NCBI RefSeq assembly: GCF_900233005.1
Contig: NZ_LT960611.1
Span: forward strand, 1,240,001 to 1,304,000
Reading direction: 5' to 3'
Source of the DNA: Vibrio tapetis subsp. tapetis
GTDB taxonomy: Bacteria > Pseudomonadota > Gammaproteobacteria > Enterobacterales > Vibrionaceae
DNA length: 64,000 nt
Within the stretch, counting starts at the first letter, position 1. Each line of letters opens with the position of its first letter. Positions 26,858-34,646 of the stretch are shown one piece after another. A program made the translations under genes and the position numbers. The notes under the pieces were generated by a model. The model ran no database searches. It was not told the DNA's origin and was given only the letters and a program-made list of their open reading frames with translations.

Positions 26858-27652
26858 TTACTTGGCTAGCCGTCGTTGTTGATTCCCCCCCTTGATATCG
26901 CTTTCCATATCAACAAATTCACTTCGTAGGCTTAACGAAAGCTCTCCCATTTTTCTGGCTACGGTCAATAACTCGGCTTGTTTTGCTGTGGTTTCAAGTG
27001 TCGCGGTGCCTGCTTTTGCGATATCAAATGCTTGCGTTTCGACTAAGTTTTCAACGTTTTGGTTGATCGCGAGTACTCGCACATTACTAAGAATGGTTTT
27101 GGCTATGATGCTGGATAACTCACGGCCCGACATACCCCCACCTTCTAAGTTGGTCGTGATGATCACGTCCACTGAATTTCCTGGCTTGATAAGACCTGAG
27201 CTACCAGAAATAACGTCAATCGGGATACTTACCGCTCGCATCCCAGGCTTGAGTACCGCCGACAAATAATTAAAGTCGCCCGGCCTGATAAAGCTCGCTT
27301 TGTTAACGAATTCACCTTGCTTTATTGCATGTCTTACAACAAAACCTGCTAGGGCTTGAGGTTTAGCAATCCCCTTCAAGTAATAGCGCTCTAAATCCGC
27401 TATGTCTTCATCTTCCCGCTTTTGTCGCCAAACCAAATCGGACGATTGAACCAAGCTGCCTTTAGCCAAGTTTCTGCTTGCTGTCAGAAAATACGCCCCC
27501 TGATACTTGGGTTTGGTTAAATCCTCATTAGTGCTTTTAGCTGTTTGCTCAGCGCTTACTGGGTCTTCTTTCAATAATTGTTGCCAATATATATAGCCAC
27601 CTGCCGCTACTAAGCCGGCCAGTAAGATGTAAAGTAAAAAACGAATTTTCAT
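26858..27652 (-). CDS. cpaB: Tad pilus assembly protein CpaB/RcpC
   Basis: 264 residues, the family's normal length. An N-terminal membrane anchor (FLLYILLAGLVAAGGYIYW) is followed by the SAF domain (LAKGSLVQSSDLVWRQ, PQALAGFVVRHAIKQGEFVN) and the CpaB core (RAVSIPIDVISGSSGLIKPGNSVDVIITT). CpaB proteins are periplasmic parts of the Flp pilus machine around the secretin. The gene reads intact but stands in a locus whose pilin is frameshifted and secretin truncated, so it is probably not functional in pilus building. Confidence 0.85.
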   Translation of the reverse strand: MKIRFLLYILLAGLVAAGGYIYWQQLLKEDPVSAEQTAKSTNEDLTKPKYQGAYFLTASRNLAKGSLVQSSDLVWRQKREDEDIADLERYYLKGIAKPQALAGFVVRHAIKQGEFVNKASFIRPGDFNYLSAVLKPGMRAVSIPIDVISGSSGLIKPGNSVDVIITTNLEGGGMSGRELSSIIAKTILSNVRVLAINQNVENLVETQAFDIAKAGTATLETTAKQAELLTVARKMGELSLSLRSEFVDMESDIKGGNQQRRLAK

Positions 27653-27733
27653 AACTTTTGCTATTCCGTTAATCGGGAAATAAACTGAATGTTGTGCCCT
27701 TAACTGCCAATAATTAATTCCATTGCACAGCCT

Positions 27734-28156
27734 CTAAACACTTAATTGATATAGAGTTCCCATCGCTATCGCCACACCGTATGGCAAGTTATTGCTTACA
27801 CCACTAAATCTTCGTATTAATAAGTACGTACCCGCTAAACCCCCACCTAACATTGCGATACTGAAGAGTGTCTCTGGCCATTCATCACCAACCCAAAGTA
27901 AACAGATCGCCAGTAACTTTCCGTCACCGGCTCCCCACACTTGAAGCGAATAAAGTAAAAACCCACCCATTAACGCGATAACGCCAATAAAAAGGTGATG
28001 GAAGATCTGTTCGACTTCAAAGTGGATGACTGAAAATAACAACCAAAACACCAGCAGTGCGCCACAGGCACAGTGACTGATGGTTCTATTTCTAATGTCG
28101 CCGAGTGAAATCCATAACAATGGGCCTAATACGAAAATAAATGGCTCATTTATCAC
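27734..28156 (-). CDS. cpaA: Tad prepilin peptidase CpaA/TadV
   Basis: 140 residues, aspartic membrane protease that cleaves the Flp pre-pilin leader. Four or five membrane helices; the catalytic Asp pair is in ISLGDIRNRTISHC and the GxGD motif in VWGAGDGKLLAICLLW. Starts at a GTG with GAAGG eight bases upstream, overlapping the flp region by spacing of only one base. The gene reads intact. Confidence 0.85.
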   Translation of the reverse strand: MINEPFIFVLGPLLWISLGDIRNRTISHCACGALLVFWLLFSVIHFEVEQIFHHLFIGVIALMGGFLLYSLQVWGAGDGKLLAICLLWVGDEWPETLFSIAMLGGGLAGTYLLIRRFSGVSNNLPYGVAIAMGTLYQLSV

Positions 28157-28157
28157 A

Positions 28158-28359
28158 TTAATTACCTTCAGATCCTCCAGCGGTCTGGCTTTCTATCGTG
28201 CCTGCTACGGTTTCAAATGCATTGGTCAACGCTTCGGTAAATACCCCATCGTCACCAAGCACTAGCGCGATAACACCTGCAAGCCCAGCCGCCAAAACCC
28301 CGTACTCTATAGAGGTGACCCCCTTTTTTTTCGTTACAAAATTTTACAACTTTACACAT
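28158..28359 (-). pseudogene. flp: Flp-type IVb pilin, frameshifted at an A8G5 tract
   Basis: The ATG at 28359 opens MCKVVKFCNEKK, the leader of an Flp pre-pilin, but after the tract of eight A and five G (28331-28319 on the minus strand) the frame is wrong. The right frame gives GVTSIEYGVLAAGLAGVIAL, the diagnostic pilin helix with the Glu-5 and Tyr, then LGDDGVFTEALTNAFETVAG and a stop at 28158. Removing one base from the tract restores a 66-residue pilin. The length of 202 bases agrees with one extra base. This could be decay, a slippage switch, or a sequencing error. Confidence 0.75.
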
Positions 28360-28401
28360 CTTAAAAAGCCCTTTTGTTGAGAGTATTTCTCATTTGCAGT
28401 T

Positions 28402-28420
28402 GATAATGATATTAATTATC
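28402..28420. promoter_or_regulatory. Fur box between flp and the RCC1-repeat lipoprotein gene
   Basis: GATAATGATATTAATTATC matches the 19-bp Fur consensus GATAATGATAATCATTATC in 17 of 19 positions. It lies about 43 bases upstream of the flp start and about 180 bases before the lipoprotein gene, so it may regulate either one in response to iron. Confidence 0.65.
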
Positions 28421-28598
28421 ACTAAGATGCGGGCATTATTTATAAAACGAATCTATTCGTCAACCACATTTATATAGTTAATACGTCTGGTAAAAGAAGT
28501 TTTTCTAGCATATCTGCTACGTAATTTGTGGTTATTCGTCATATGAAACATATTTATTTTTTGTTCATAGGGACGCTTTTAAAAAAAGGAGAAAACCA

Positions 28599-31500
28599 AT
28601 GCGCTTATTGAAGACGAGCCTTTCACTGGCTATTGTCGCCGTACTTTCTGGCTGTGGTGGCGGGGGTAGCGATGGTGCTGCTTCGGACAATTCAGGCTCA
28701 CCTTCGCAAACGAAAGTGGGAAGATTTACAGACAGCGCGGTTGGTGGAGTAACTTATAAAACGGCGACTCAAAGTGGACTAACCAATGCAAAAGGTGAAT
28801 TTAACTTTATCCCAGGTGAAACAGTCACATTTTCTATTGGTAACATTGAGTTAGGCTCTACTCTAGCCGATGTAGATGTCACACCAATGGACTTACCCGC
28901 GCCTATTTTAATTAGCCAGTTACTGCAATCGTTAGATAGCGATGGTGACCCAGACACAGCAGGCATTACAATTTCATCTCATGCTCGTACTATTGCCGAG
29001 ACGTTACCTGTTGATAAGGGACTAGATTGGAGTAGCGATACTTTTGAGGCCGAGTTAACCGATCTCATTGGGCAAGTTGACGCCGCGATTCCAGATAGCG
29101 ACACAAAAGTGCCACTAAAACTGAAATCTCGCCAGCAAGTCATCGATCACCTCAACCGCAACCCGGTCATTACGAAATCCGGTAAAGATGTCTCTAAGGT
29201 TGCGCTCAAGAAAATCGCTAAGCTTACTCACTCACAAAAACCAGACAGTCAAAAGCTCTATCGCTTGTTGGATATCGCTCAATTTACCCATATCCAAAAG
29301 GGTTATTCGTATTTAAAAGCCATTTCTTTAGATAAGAACGGCGAATTAGACAAAGTAACCACTCAAAGTAACGTCAAGACTCTCTCTAATTTGGTGACCT
29401 GGTCTCAAACACCGTCGTTACTTGATGAAAAAACGAACCAAGACAAGTTCGTGGCTCAAATAGCCAGTTTGCTCAAGTTAGATCCTGCGATTTTAGAAGG
29501 GGCTGATTACCGTGAACTGTTTAGAACCAAGGCAAAGATGCTTGATGTAGACGCAACACTCACCGCTTTTGCCGCCCACGTAGATTTGCTTAAACACAAC
29601 CGAGCTGAAATCAGCCTAACCCGTGCGCAAGTACGTGAAAAGCTGCAGCTGTTAATGCCAAATTCTGATTTGAAATTTGATATCGATTACAACACCGTAC
29701 TCGTGTTTAAAGATAATCTGCTTTACGTGCCAACAGTAGAATCCAAGTTGAACCGTATTAATCTCTTCATTGATAAGCTGGTTGATCCTAAGTCGACACC
29801 ACGCGTCATGGCTTATAGCCTGAAATATTTGGGCTTTACCGATATCAATATCAATCAAGACTACAATTTTAAACCTTATGTTTCGGCCACCAGCATCGAC
29901 TTCGACAAGGTGCAATCTGTGGTATCGGCTACTGAGAAGTTAACCGCTTATGCTCGCAGTTACGTGATATGGCCCGCTCAAAGTCGTTTCAACAACACCG
30001 TTAATACAACTGAGCCATCGGCCACCGAGCTAAAAAAATGGTTACTTGCGGCGGGTTTCAGCCTGCCTGAAGAACAAGCCGCCACCGATAATCTATCGCA
30101 CTTCAAAAATGCACTCGTGCTTCGCACACTCAACAACACACTGGATCTTGCTACGGTACAACGTGCTCTCTCTGCCCAAGCCACTCCAGGTATTGCATCG
30201 ATTAAAGTGCATAGCAACAAACGGTTAAATCACAACTTTTATCCGGTTGCGATAAGGCATGACGGAGCGATTGTCGTCTGGAAAGCCAAATCAGTTGGAA
30301 AACAAAGTGCCGATTACATCAATGAACAAGGAAAAGTGAAAGTCTTTAACCTCGACGGCCCTGCAGCCGTTCGCGTATATAGCACTCAGTTCAATAATGC
30401 AGCAATACGCACTGACGGCTCAGTACTGTATTGGAGCAACCGAGATTTAGAAGCAGATCCTATTATATTGCCTGAGTTCGACGCTAAGAACCCTGCCGTT
30501 GACATTGCGGCGACCTTAAAAACCATGGCGGTGTTACGCAGTGACGGTTCCGTCGTTACGATTGGTGACGGTGATGCAAAAGACATCAGCACTATTAGCT
30601 CAGAGTTAGACGGTAAGAACCCAGTTGTTTCTCTCCACTCTACTGACGACACATTTACCGCGCTTCGCCAAGATGGCTCGGTGATTTTCTGGGGGAAAAA
30701 ATCCGAAGCCGATCAAGATAAGCTAAAGCTTGAAGCTCCTGGGCAAGACCCATTCAACCCTGAAGGGACAAAACACTTAGCGATACAAAAAATATACAGT
30801 AACGAAGGCGCTTATGCCGGAATTAAGGGTGACGGCTCTGTTGTTACCTGGGGAGATGCTTCCAAAGGAGCAGATATATCCCGAGTAAAAGCGGACATCG
30901 ATGGTTCCGTTTCCATTATCTCGATTGCCACAACTTCTACTGCATTTGCCGCCCTACGCCAAGATGGCAAGGTTGTTTCATGGGGTGACGTAAAAGCAGG
31001 GGGTGCATCTCAACCTAATGAGAAAGATTACCCAGATTGGTTATACAAAGATAAAAAGAACAAGATCTACGCGGATTGGTTATTCGATGGTTACGGTGAC
31101 GGGAAAGGGAACATTGACTGGCCTCGGGTATTGAGTGAATTGATCTATGTCGGCTCTAGCATGCCAGACAATCATACGGAGTTAGAGTCAGGCGTCGCGA
31201 GTCTCCACGCTTCAGACAGCGGCTTTTTTGCTTACAAAGAAAATGGTCAATCTCAAGCTTGGGGATACGAAATGTGGCTCCCTCAAGACGTTAAAGATGC
31301 CATTGCTAGCCAAAAGATAGAGCAAGTCTACACAGGTACAGGCTCTAGAATCTTTGTTGCAAAACTCACCGATGGTTCATTGGTTCAGTGGGGGCAACAA
31401 TTTGGTGAAACCAAATGGGGAACTAATGGCACGGCTGCTCCATCAGAGCAGCTAAATGGATCGGTATCGGTCAAAGATGTCTATATCAACACTAGTTCAG

Positions 31501-32051
31501 TTTATGCTTTGCTTGAAAATGGCGCGGTGGTGCCATGGGGTTATGGCTCATTTGATATTATTCGAAACTGGGGCTTTAACAACAATCCAATGAGAAGATT
31601 TAAGCAAGATCCCACTTTGTTTGATGGGAGCCGAGAAGACAAAAAAATCACGGCAATGTCAGTTAATGGCATGACTTACACAGCTCTTCACGCCGATAGC
31701 TCAATCACCACTTGGGGAAAGGCAAACGAAGGCGGTAACAGTCAATACGCACGCAATGAATTGGGGCCACGAAACGTAAAAGGTGAACTTAATCCAACGC
31801 GGGATATGGATAAAGACGGCTTAGATTTCTCGACCGAAAGCAAACTGGGTACGTCTGATTACTCTTGGGACTCTGACGGCGATGGCGTACTTGATATCAT
31901 TGAAGTGAATCAAACCAACACCAGCCCAACTCAGATTCGCCCAGTGCAAGGTGATATCGACAATAAAGGCTTACCAAAGCGAGATGATGCCTTAGTCACA
32001 CTTCCGGGGACCGCGCAACCTGCCAGTTGGACTCGTTCTATCACGAACTAA
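28599..32051 (+). CDS. Large lipoprotein with RCC1-like repeats
   Basis: 1150 residues. A lipoprotein signal peptide ends in LSGC followed by GGGGSDG. Residues 35-110 form a small domain (VGRFTDSAVGGVTYKTATQSG, GETVTFSIGNIELGS) seen at the start of several Gammaproteobacterial surface lipoproteins. Residues ~120-540 are helical and unrecognised. From ~550 to ~1070 there are about ten repeats of the form RxDGSVVxWG (RQDGSVIFWG, KGDGSVVTWG, RQDGKVVSWG, LTDGSLVQWG), resembling RCC1 beta-propeller blades. The C-terminus has DMDKDGLDF and DSDGDGVLDI, calcium-binding type-3-like motifs. AAAGGAG precedes the ATG. Probably outer-membrane or surface exposed; function unknown. Confidence 0.85.
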   Translation: MRLLKTSLSLAIVAVLSGCGGGGSDGAASDNSGSPSQTKVGRFTDSAVGGVTYKTATQSGLTNAKGEFNFIPGETVTFSIGNIELGSTLADVDVTPMDLPAPILISQLLQSLDSDGDPDTAGITISSHARTIAETLPVDKGLDWSSDTFEAELTDLIGQVDAAIPDSDTKVPLKLKSRQQVIDHLNRNPVITKSGKDVSKVALKKIAKLTHSQKPDSQKLYRLLDIAQFTHIQKGYSYLKAISLDKNGELDKVTTQSNVKTLSNLVTWSQTPSLLDEKTNQDKFVAQIASLLKLDPAILEGADYRELFRTKAKMLDVDATLTAFAAHVDLLKHNRAEISLTRAQVREKLQLLMPNSDLKFDIDYNTVLVFKDNLLYVPTVESKLNRINLFIDKLVDPKSTPRVMAYSLKYLGFTDININQDYNFKPYVSATSIDFDKVQSVVSATEKLTAYARSYVIWPAQSRFNNTVNTTEPSATELKKWLLAAGFSLPEEQAATDNLSHFKNALVLRTLNNTLDLATVQRALSAQATPGIASIKVHSNKRLNHNFYPVAIRHDGAIVVWKAKSVGKQSADYINEQGKVKVFNLDGPAAVRVYSTQFNNAAIRTDGSVLYWSNRDLEADPIILPEFDAKNPAVDIAATLKTMAVLRSDGSVVTIGDGDAKDISTISSELDGKNPVVSLHSTDDTFTALRQDGSVIFWGKKSEADQDKLKLEAPGQDPFNPEGTKHLAIQKIYSNEGAYAGIKGDGSVVTWGDASKGADISRVKADIDGSVSIISIATTSTAFAALRQDGKVVSWGDVKAGGASQPNEKDYPDWLYKDKKNKIYADWLFDGYGDGKGNIDWPRVLSELIYVGSSMPDNHTELESGVASLHASDSGFFAYKENGQSQAWGYEMWLPQDVKDAIASQKIEQVYTGTGSRIFVAKLTDGSLVQWGQQFGETKWGTNGTAAPSEQLNGSVSVKDVYINTSSVYALLENGAVVPWGYGSFDIIRNWGFNNNPMRRFKQDPTLFDGSREDKKITAMSVNGMTYTALHADSSITTWGKANEGGNSQYARNELGPRNVKGELNPTRDMDKDGLDFSTESKLGTSDYSWDSDGDGVLDIIEVNQTNTSPTQIRPVQGDIDNKGLPKRDDALVTLPGTAQPASWTRSITN

Positions 32052-32090
32052 CCAACGCTAACTAAACAAAGCTAACTAAACAACACCCAG

Positions 32091-32129
32091 TAAAAAGCGC
32101 CACTTCATTATGAAGCGGTGCTTTTTTTA
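32091..32129 (+). terminator. Terminator after the lipoprotein gene
   Basis: GCGCCACTTCA (32098-32108) pairs with TGAAGCGGTGC, with G-U pairs, across a TTA loop and is followed by seven T. It lies about 45 bases after the stop codon. Confidence 0.8.
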
Positions 32130-32305
32130 TTCCGTCGTGTCACTCGCGTCAAAAAATCCATCCCCCAAATATCAAACTACACGACAACTGATGCACATTT
32201 AATCATTTGAAATAGGAACAGATTTGTCGTAAATAATCACAAGATTTGCTATTTTCCAAGTGTCTATTCAACAATCTACTTATTATCCGAAGGATCGCGT
32301 TTTTT

Positions 32306-33184
32306 ATGAATCTGTCTCAAGTAGAAGCTTTTTGCAGCGTCGCTGACCTTGGTTCGGTTTCCGAAGCCGCTCGACAATTAGAATGTAATCGAACCAAGCT
32401 CAGCATGGCGATTAAAGCATTAGAAAAAGATCTAAATACCGAGCTCTTCGTTCGGTCAGGCAACCATTTATCCCTTTCCGAAGCAGGCAAAGCCATCTAT
32501 AAAGATTGCGAAAGCCTTCTAGTCACGCAAAAGCGGATTGTTCAAACGTGCCGACAAGTCTCGGGCGAGTTCAATGCAGAAGTCTGGATTGCTCGTGATG
32601 ACTCACTGCCTGATGAGCTTTGGCAAAAACTGGCGCATCAAATAAACAAAAAGTTTCCTGCGACCTCCTTTAACATCGTTCTTGCATCAAGTGGAGATCT
32701 CGCAAACTTAGTCGAAACTCAACAAGTCGACTTCGCATTTGGTGTTGATTATGAACGCACCGATGATCCAAGAGTCACCTACCACCCTATCGGCAAAATA
32801 CGGTTAATGTCAGTCTGTCGCAAAGGGCACCCACTGACTAAAATGCGACGAGTCTCGGATGAAGATTTACGAAATGCTATGCAAGCGTCGCTCGCTTACT
32901 TAAACGAAAAGGATAATCCAGAACTCCAACCTTTTTCCCTGCGTTATATTGGCTTTTCAAGCTTTGATTACATGTTAAATACTATTCTCAGCGAAGACGC
33001 TTGGGGCGTATTGCCGGAGCCTCTTATTCGCCCTCTTCTTCGACAAGAAAATATCGCGGTGATTAAACACACCTACGGGCTGACTCAAGAAGACTACTGC
33101 ATGTTTACCGCTGCGGGCATGACTGAGGACTCCGCCATGGTTTGGTTAGTCGATAAATTGAGTGATTACCTATTCGATTTCTAA
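32306..33184 (+). CDS. LysR family transcriptional regulator
   Basis: About 292 residues from the ATG at 32306 (MNLSQVEAFCSVADLGSVSEAARQL), chosen because the LysR helix-turn-helix always begins within the first residues. The HTH continues CNRTKLSMAIKALEKDLNTELFVRSG. The effector domain is shorter in conserved motifs than average (VWIARDDSLPDELWQKLA, VDFAFGVDYERTDDP). Targets are unknown: the upstream gene is a terminated lipoprotein gene and the downstream CDF gene is 140 bases away on the same strand. Confidence 0.88.
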   Translation: MNLSQVEAFCSVADLGSVSEAARQLECNRTKLSMAIKALEKDLNTELFVRSGNHLSLSEAGKAIYKDCESLLVTQKRIVQTCRQVSGEFNAEVWIARDDSLPDELWQKLAHQINKKFPATSFNIVLASSGDLANLVETQQVDFAFGVDYERTDDPRVTYHPIGKIRLMSVCRKGHPLTKMRRVSDEDLRNAMQASLAYLNEKDNPELQPFSLRYIGFSSFDYMLNTILSEDAWGVLPEPLIRPLLRQENIAVIKHTYGLTQEDYCMFTAAGMTEDSAMVWLVDKLSDYLFDF

Positions 33185-33324
33185 CCCATCACTGACCGTC
33201 AATTATATTGATGCCAAATTAAAGCAGTAAGATTATGAATTATAACAACTATTTCAATACCACTTGAAATTACGAGCATTCAATGACCAGTTTTAGTTTG
33301 TAAAACATCCATCTAGCGCGAAGA

Positions 33325-34248
33325 ATGAAACGGTATCCAACAACGAGATATTCTATGTGTGCTAGGACAAACAAGAACGAAAACAAAGTATTAACCTTTT
33401 CAGCCATCTTGGCTTCTGGCTTTGCGCTGGGTGGGCTCGTTCTTGGATTATGGGTCGGTTCATTGGTCATCGTTTTCGATGGCGTCTACTCATTAATCAG
33501 CCTACTGTTAACTTTATTGTCACTGGCCGCCGCATGGTACATTCAAAAGCCGTCCGATTCTCAATTCCCTTTTGGACGAGCAGTCATCGAGCCGATTGTT
33601 ATCATCATTAAAGCGGCATCGATTCTCGGTGTCGTGATGTATGCCTTATATTCTGCCGTTGAAGCATTATTCGCGGGTGGACGCCAAGTCGATGCTTCTA
33701 TCGCCACCTTGTTTGGTGTTGTCAATGTGGTCGGTTGCGGATATGCATGGTGGGTGATCGCCAATAAAAGCAAACAATACTCTTCCGGTTTAATCGAAGC
33801 TGAAGCCAAACAGTGGAAAATGGACACTTTGCTCAGCTTGGTGGTAACGGTCGGGTTTGTGGTGGCTTGGTTTATTTCCCTTTCGCCGCTTCGCGAATAT
33901 GCCGTGTACGCCGACCCAGCCATGATGGTTTGCATGTCTTTCTATTTCATCAAAGTGCCATTCGACATGCTTAAAGATGCGCTTCGAGTACTACTGATGA
34001 TGTCTCCAGATAAAGAGCTATGTCAGAAAGTTGATAATGATATCTCTGCAGTAGAACAAGAAATACCCCAAGATATTCAAGTGACGGGTGTCACCAAGAT
34101 TGGACGCGAGCTTAGGGTAGACGTGAGTATTCTCACCAATAAAAAGTCCATTGAAATCGATGATATCGAACGTACAAGAAGCAAAATAACGCGTCGGCTT
34201 TCTAGCCTACCTTATGATTTACAGCTTAATCTTAACGTTTGTACCTGA
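33325..34248 (+). CDS. Cation diffusion facilitator family transporter (atypical metal site)
   Basis: 307 residues, about six membrane helices plus a C-terminal cytoplasmic domain of ~85 residues (IQVTGVTKIGRELRVDVSI). The CDF fold is recognised from FDGVYSLISLLLTLLSLAAAWYI with FPFGRAVIEPIVIIIKA, and VFPF-type loop. The metal-site motifs are unusual: helix 2 has DGVYS where DxxxD/H is common, and helix 5 has QWKMD where HxxxD is common. The substrate may therefore differ from Zn. An alternative start is the ATG at 33355. Confidence 0.8.
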   Translation: MKRYPTTRYSMCARTNKNENKVLTFSAILASGFALGGLVLGLWVGSLVIVFDGVYSLISLLLTLLSLAAAWYIQKPSDSQFPFGRAVIEPIVIIIKAASILGVVMYALYSAVEALFAGGRQVDASIATLFGVVNVVGCGYAWWVIANKSKQYSSGLIEAEAKQWKMDTLLSLVVTVGFVVAWFISLSPLREYAVYADPAMMVCMSFYFIKVPFDMLKDALRVLLMMSPDKELCQKVDNDISAVEQEIPQDIQVTGVTKIGRELRVDVSILTNKKSIEIDDIERTRSKITRRLSSLPYDLQLNLNVCT

Positions 34249-34328
34249 TGATGAATGTTTGTACCTAACAAACAAAAGTGCCGCTCATTAAAGAGCGGCA
34301 CTGAGTTTATCAATCAACCTATCTGGTG

Positions 34329-34646
34329 TTATTTGTTCTGACGAGCTTCAAAGGCTGCCAATTGCTCAGGCGTTGCCGCTGGTTGATGGTTGTCTTTCCA
34401 CTCTTGATACGTCATGCCATAAACACGTTCACGTGCGTCATCAATATCTAGGTCGTGACCTTGATTCTCGGCTTCTGCTTTGTACCATTTACTAAAACAG
34501 TTGCGACAAAAACCGCCCTCAATCATTAGATCAATGTTTTGTACGTCTTTGTTGTCGTCTAGGTGACGTAACAAACGACGAAACACTTCAGCATCAAGCT
34601 TATCTTGTTGCTCTTGGCTTAGGTTCTTGTATTTAAAATCAGCCAT
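34329..34646 (-). CDS. DUF1244 family protein
   Basis: 105 residues, cytoplasmic, with the conserved core FRRLLRHLDDNKDVQNIDLM, GGFCRNCFSKWYKAEAE and VYGMTYQEWKDNHQ. The CRNC pair and the tryptophan are family features. Function unknown. ACGGAGAG precedes the ATG. It overlaps the end of the RND pump gene by eight bases, so it is translated from the same message; in other vibrios it is often found in this context, but no role in efflux is proven. Confidence 0.88.
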   Translation of the reverse strand: MADFKYKNLSQEQQDKLDAEVFRRLLRHLDDNKDVQNIDLMIEGGFCRNCFSKWYKAEAENQGHDLDIDDARERVYGMTYQEWKDNHQPAATPEQLAAFEARQNK

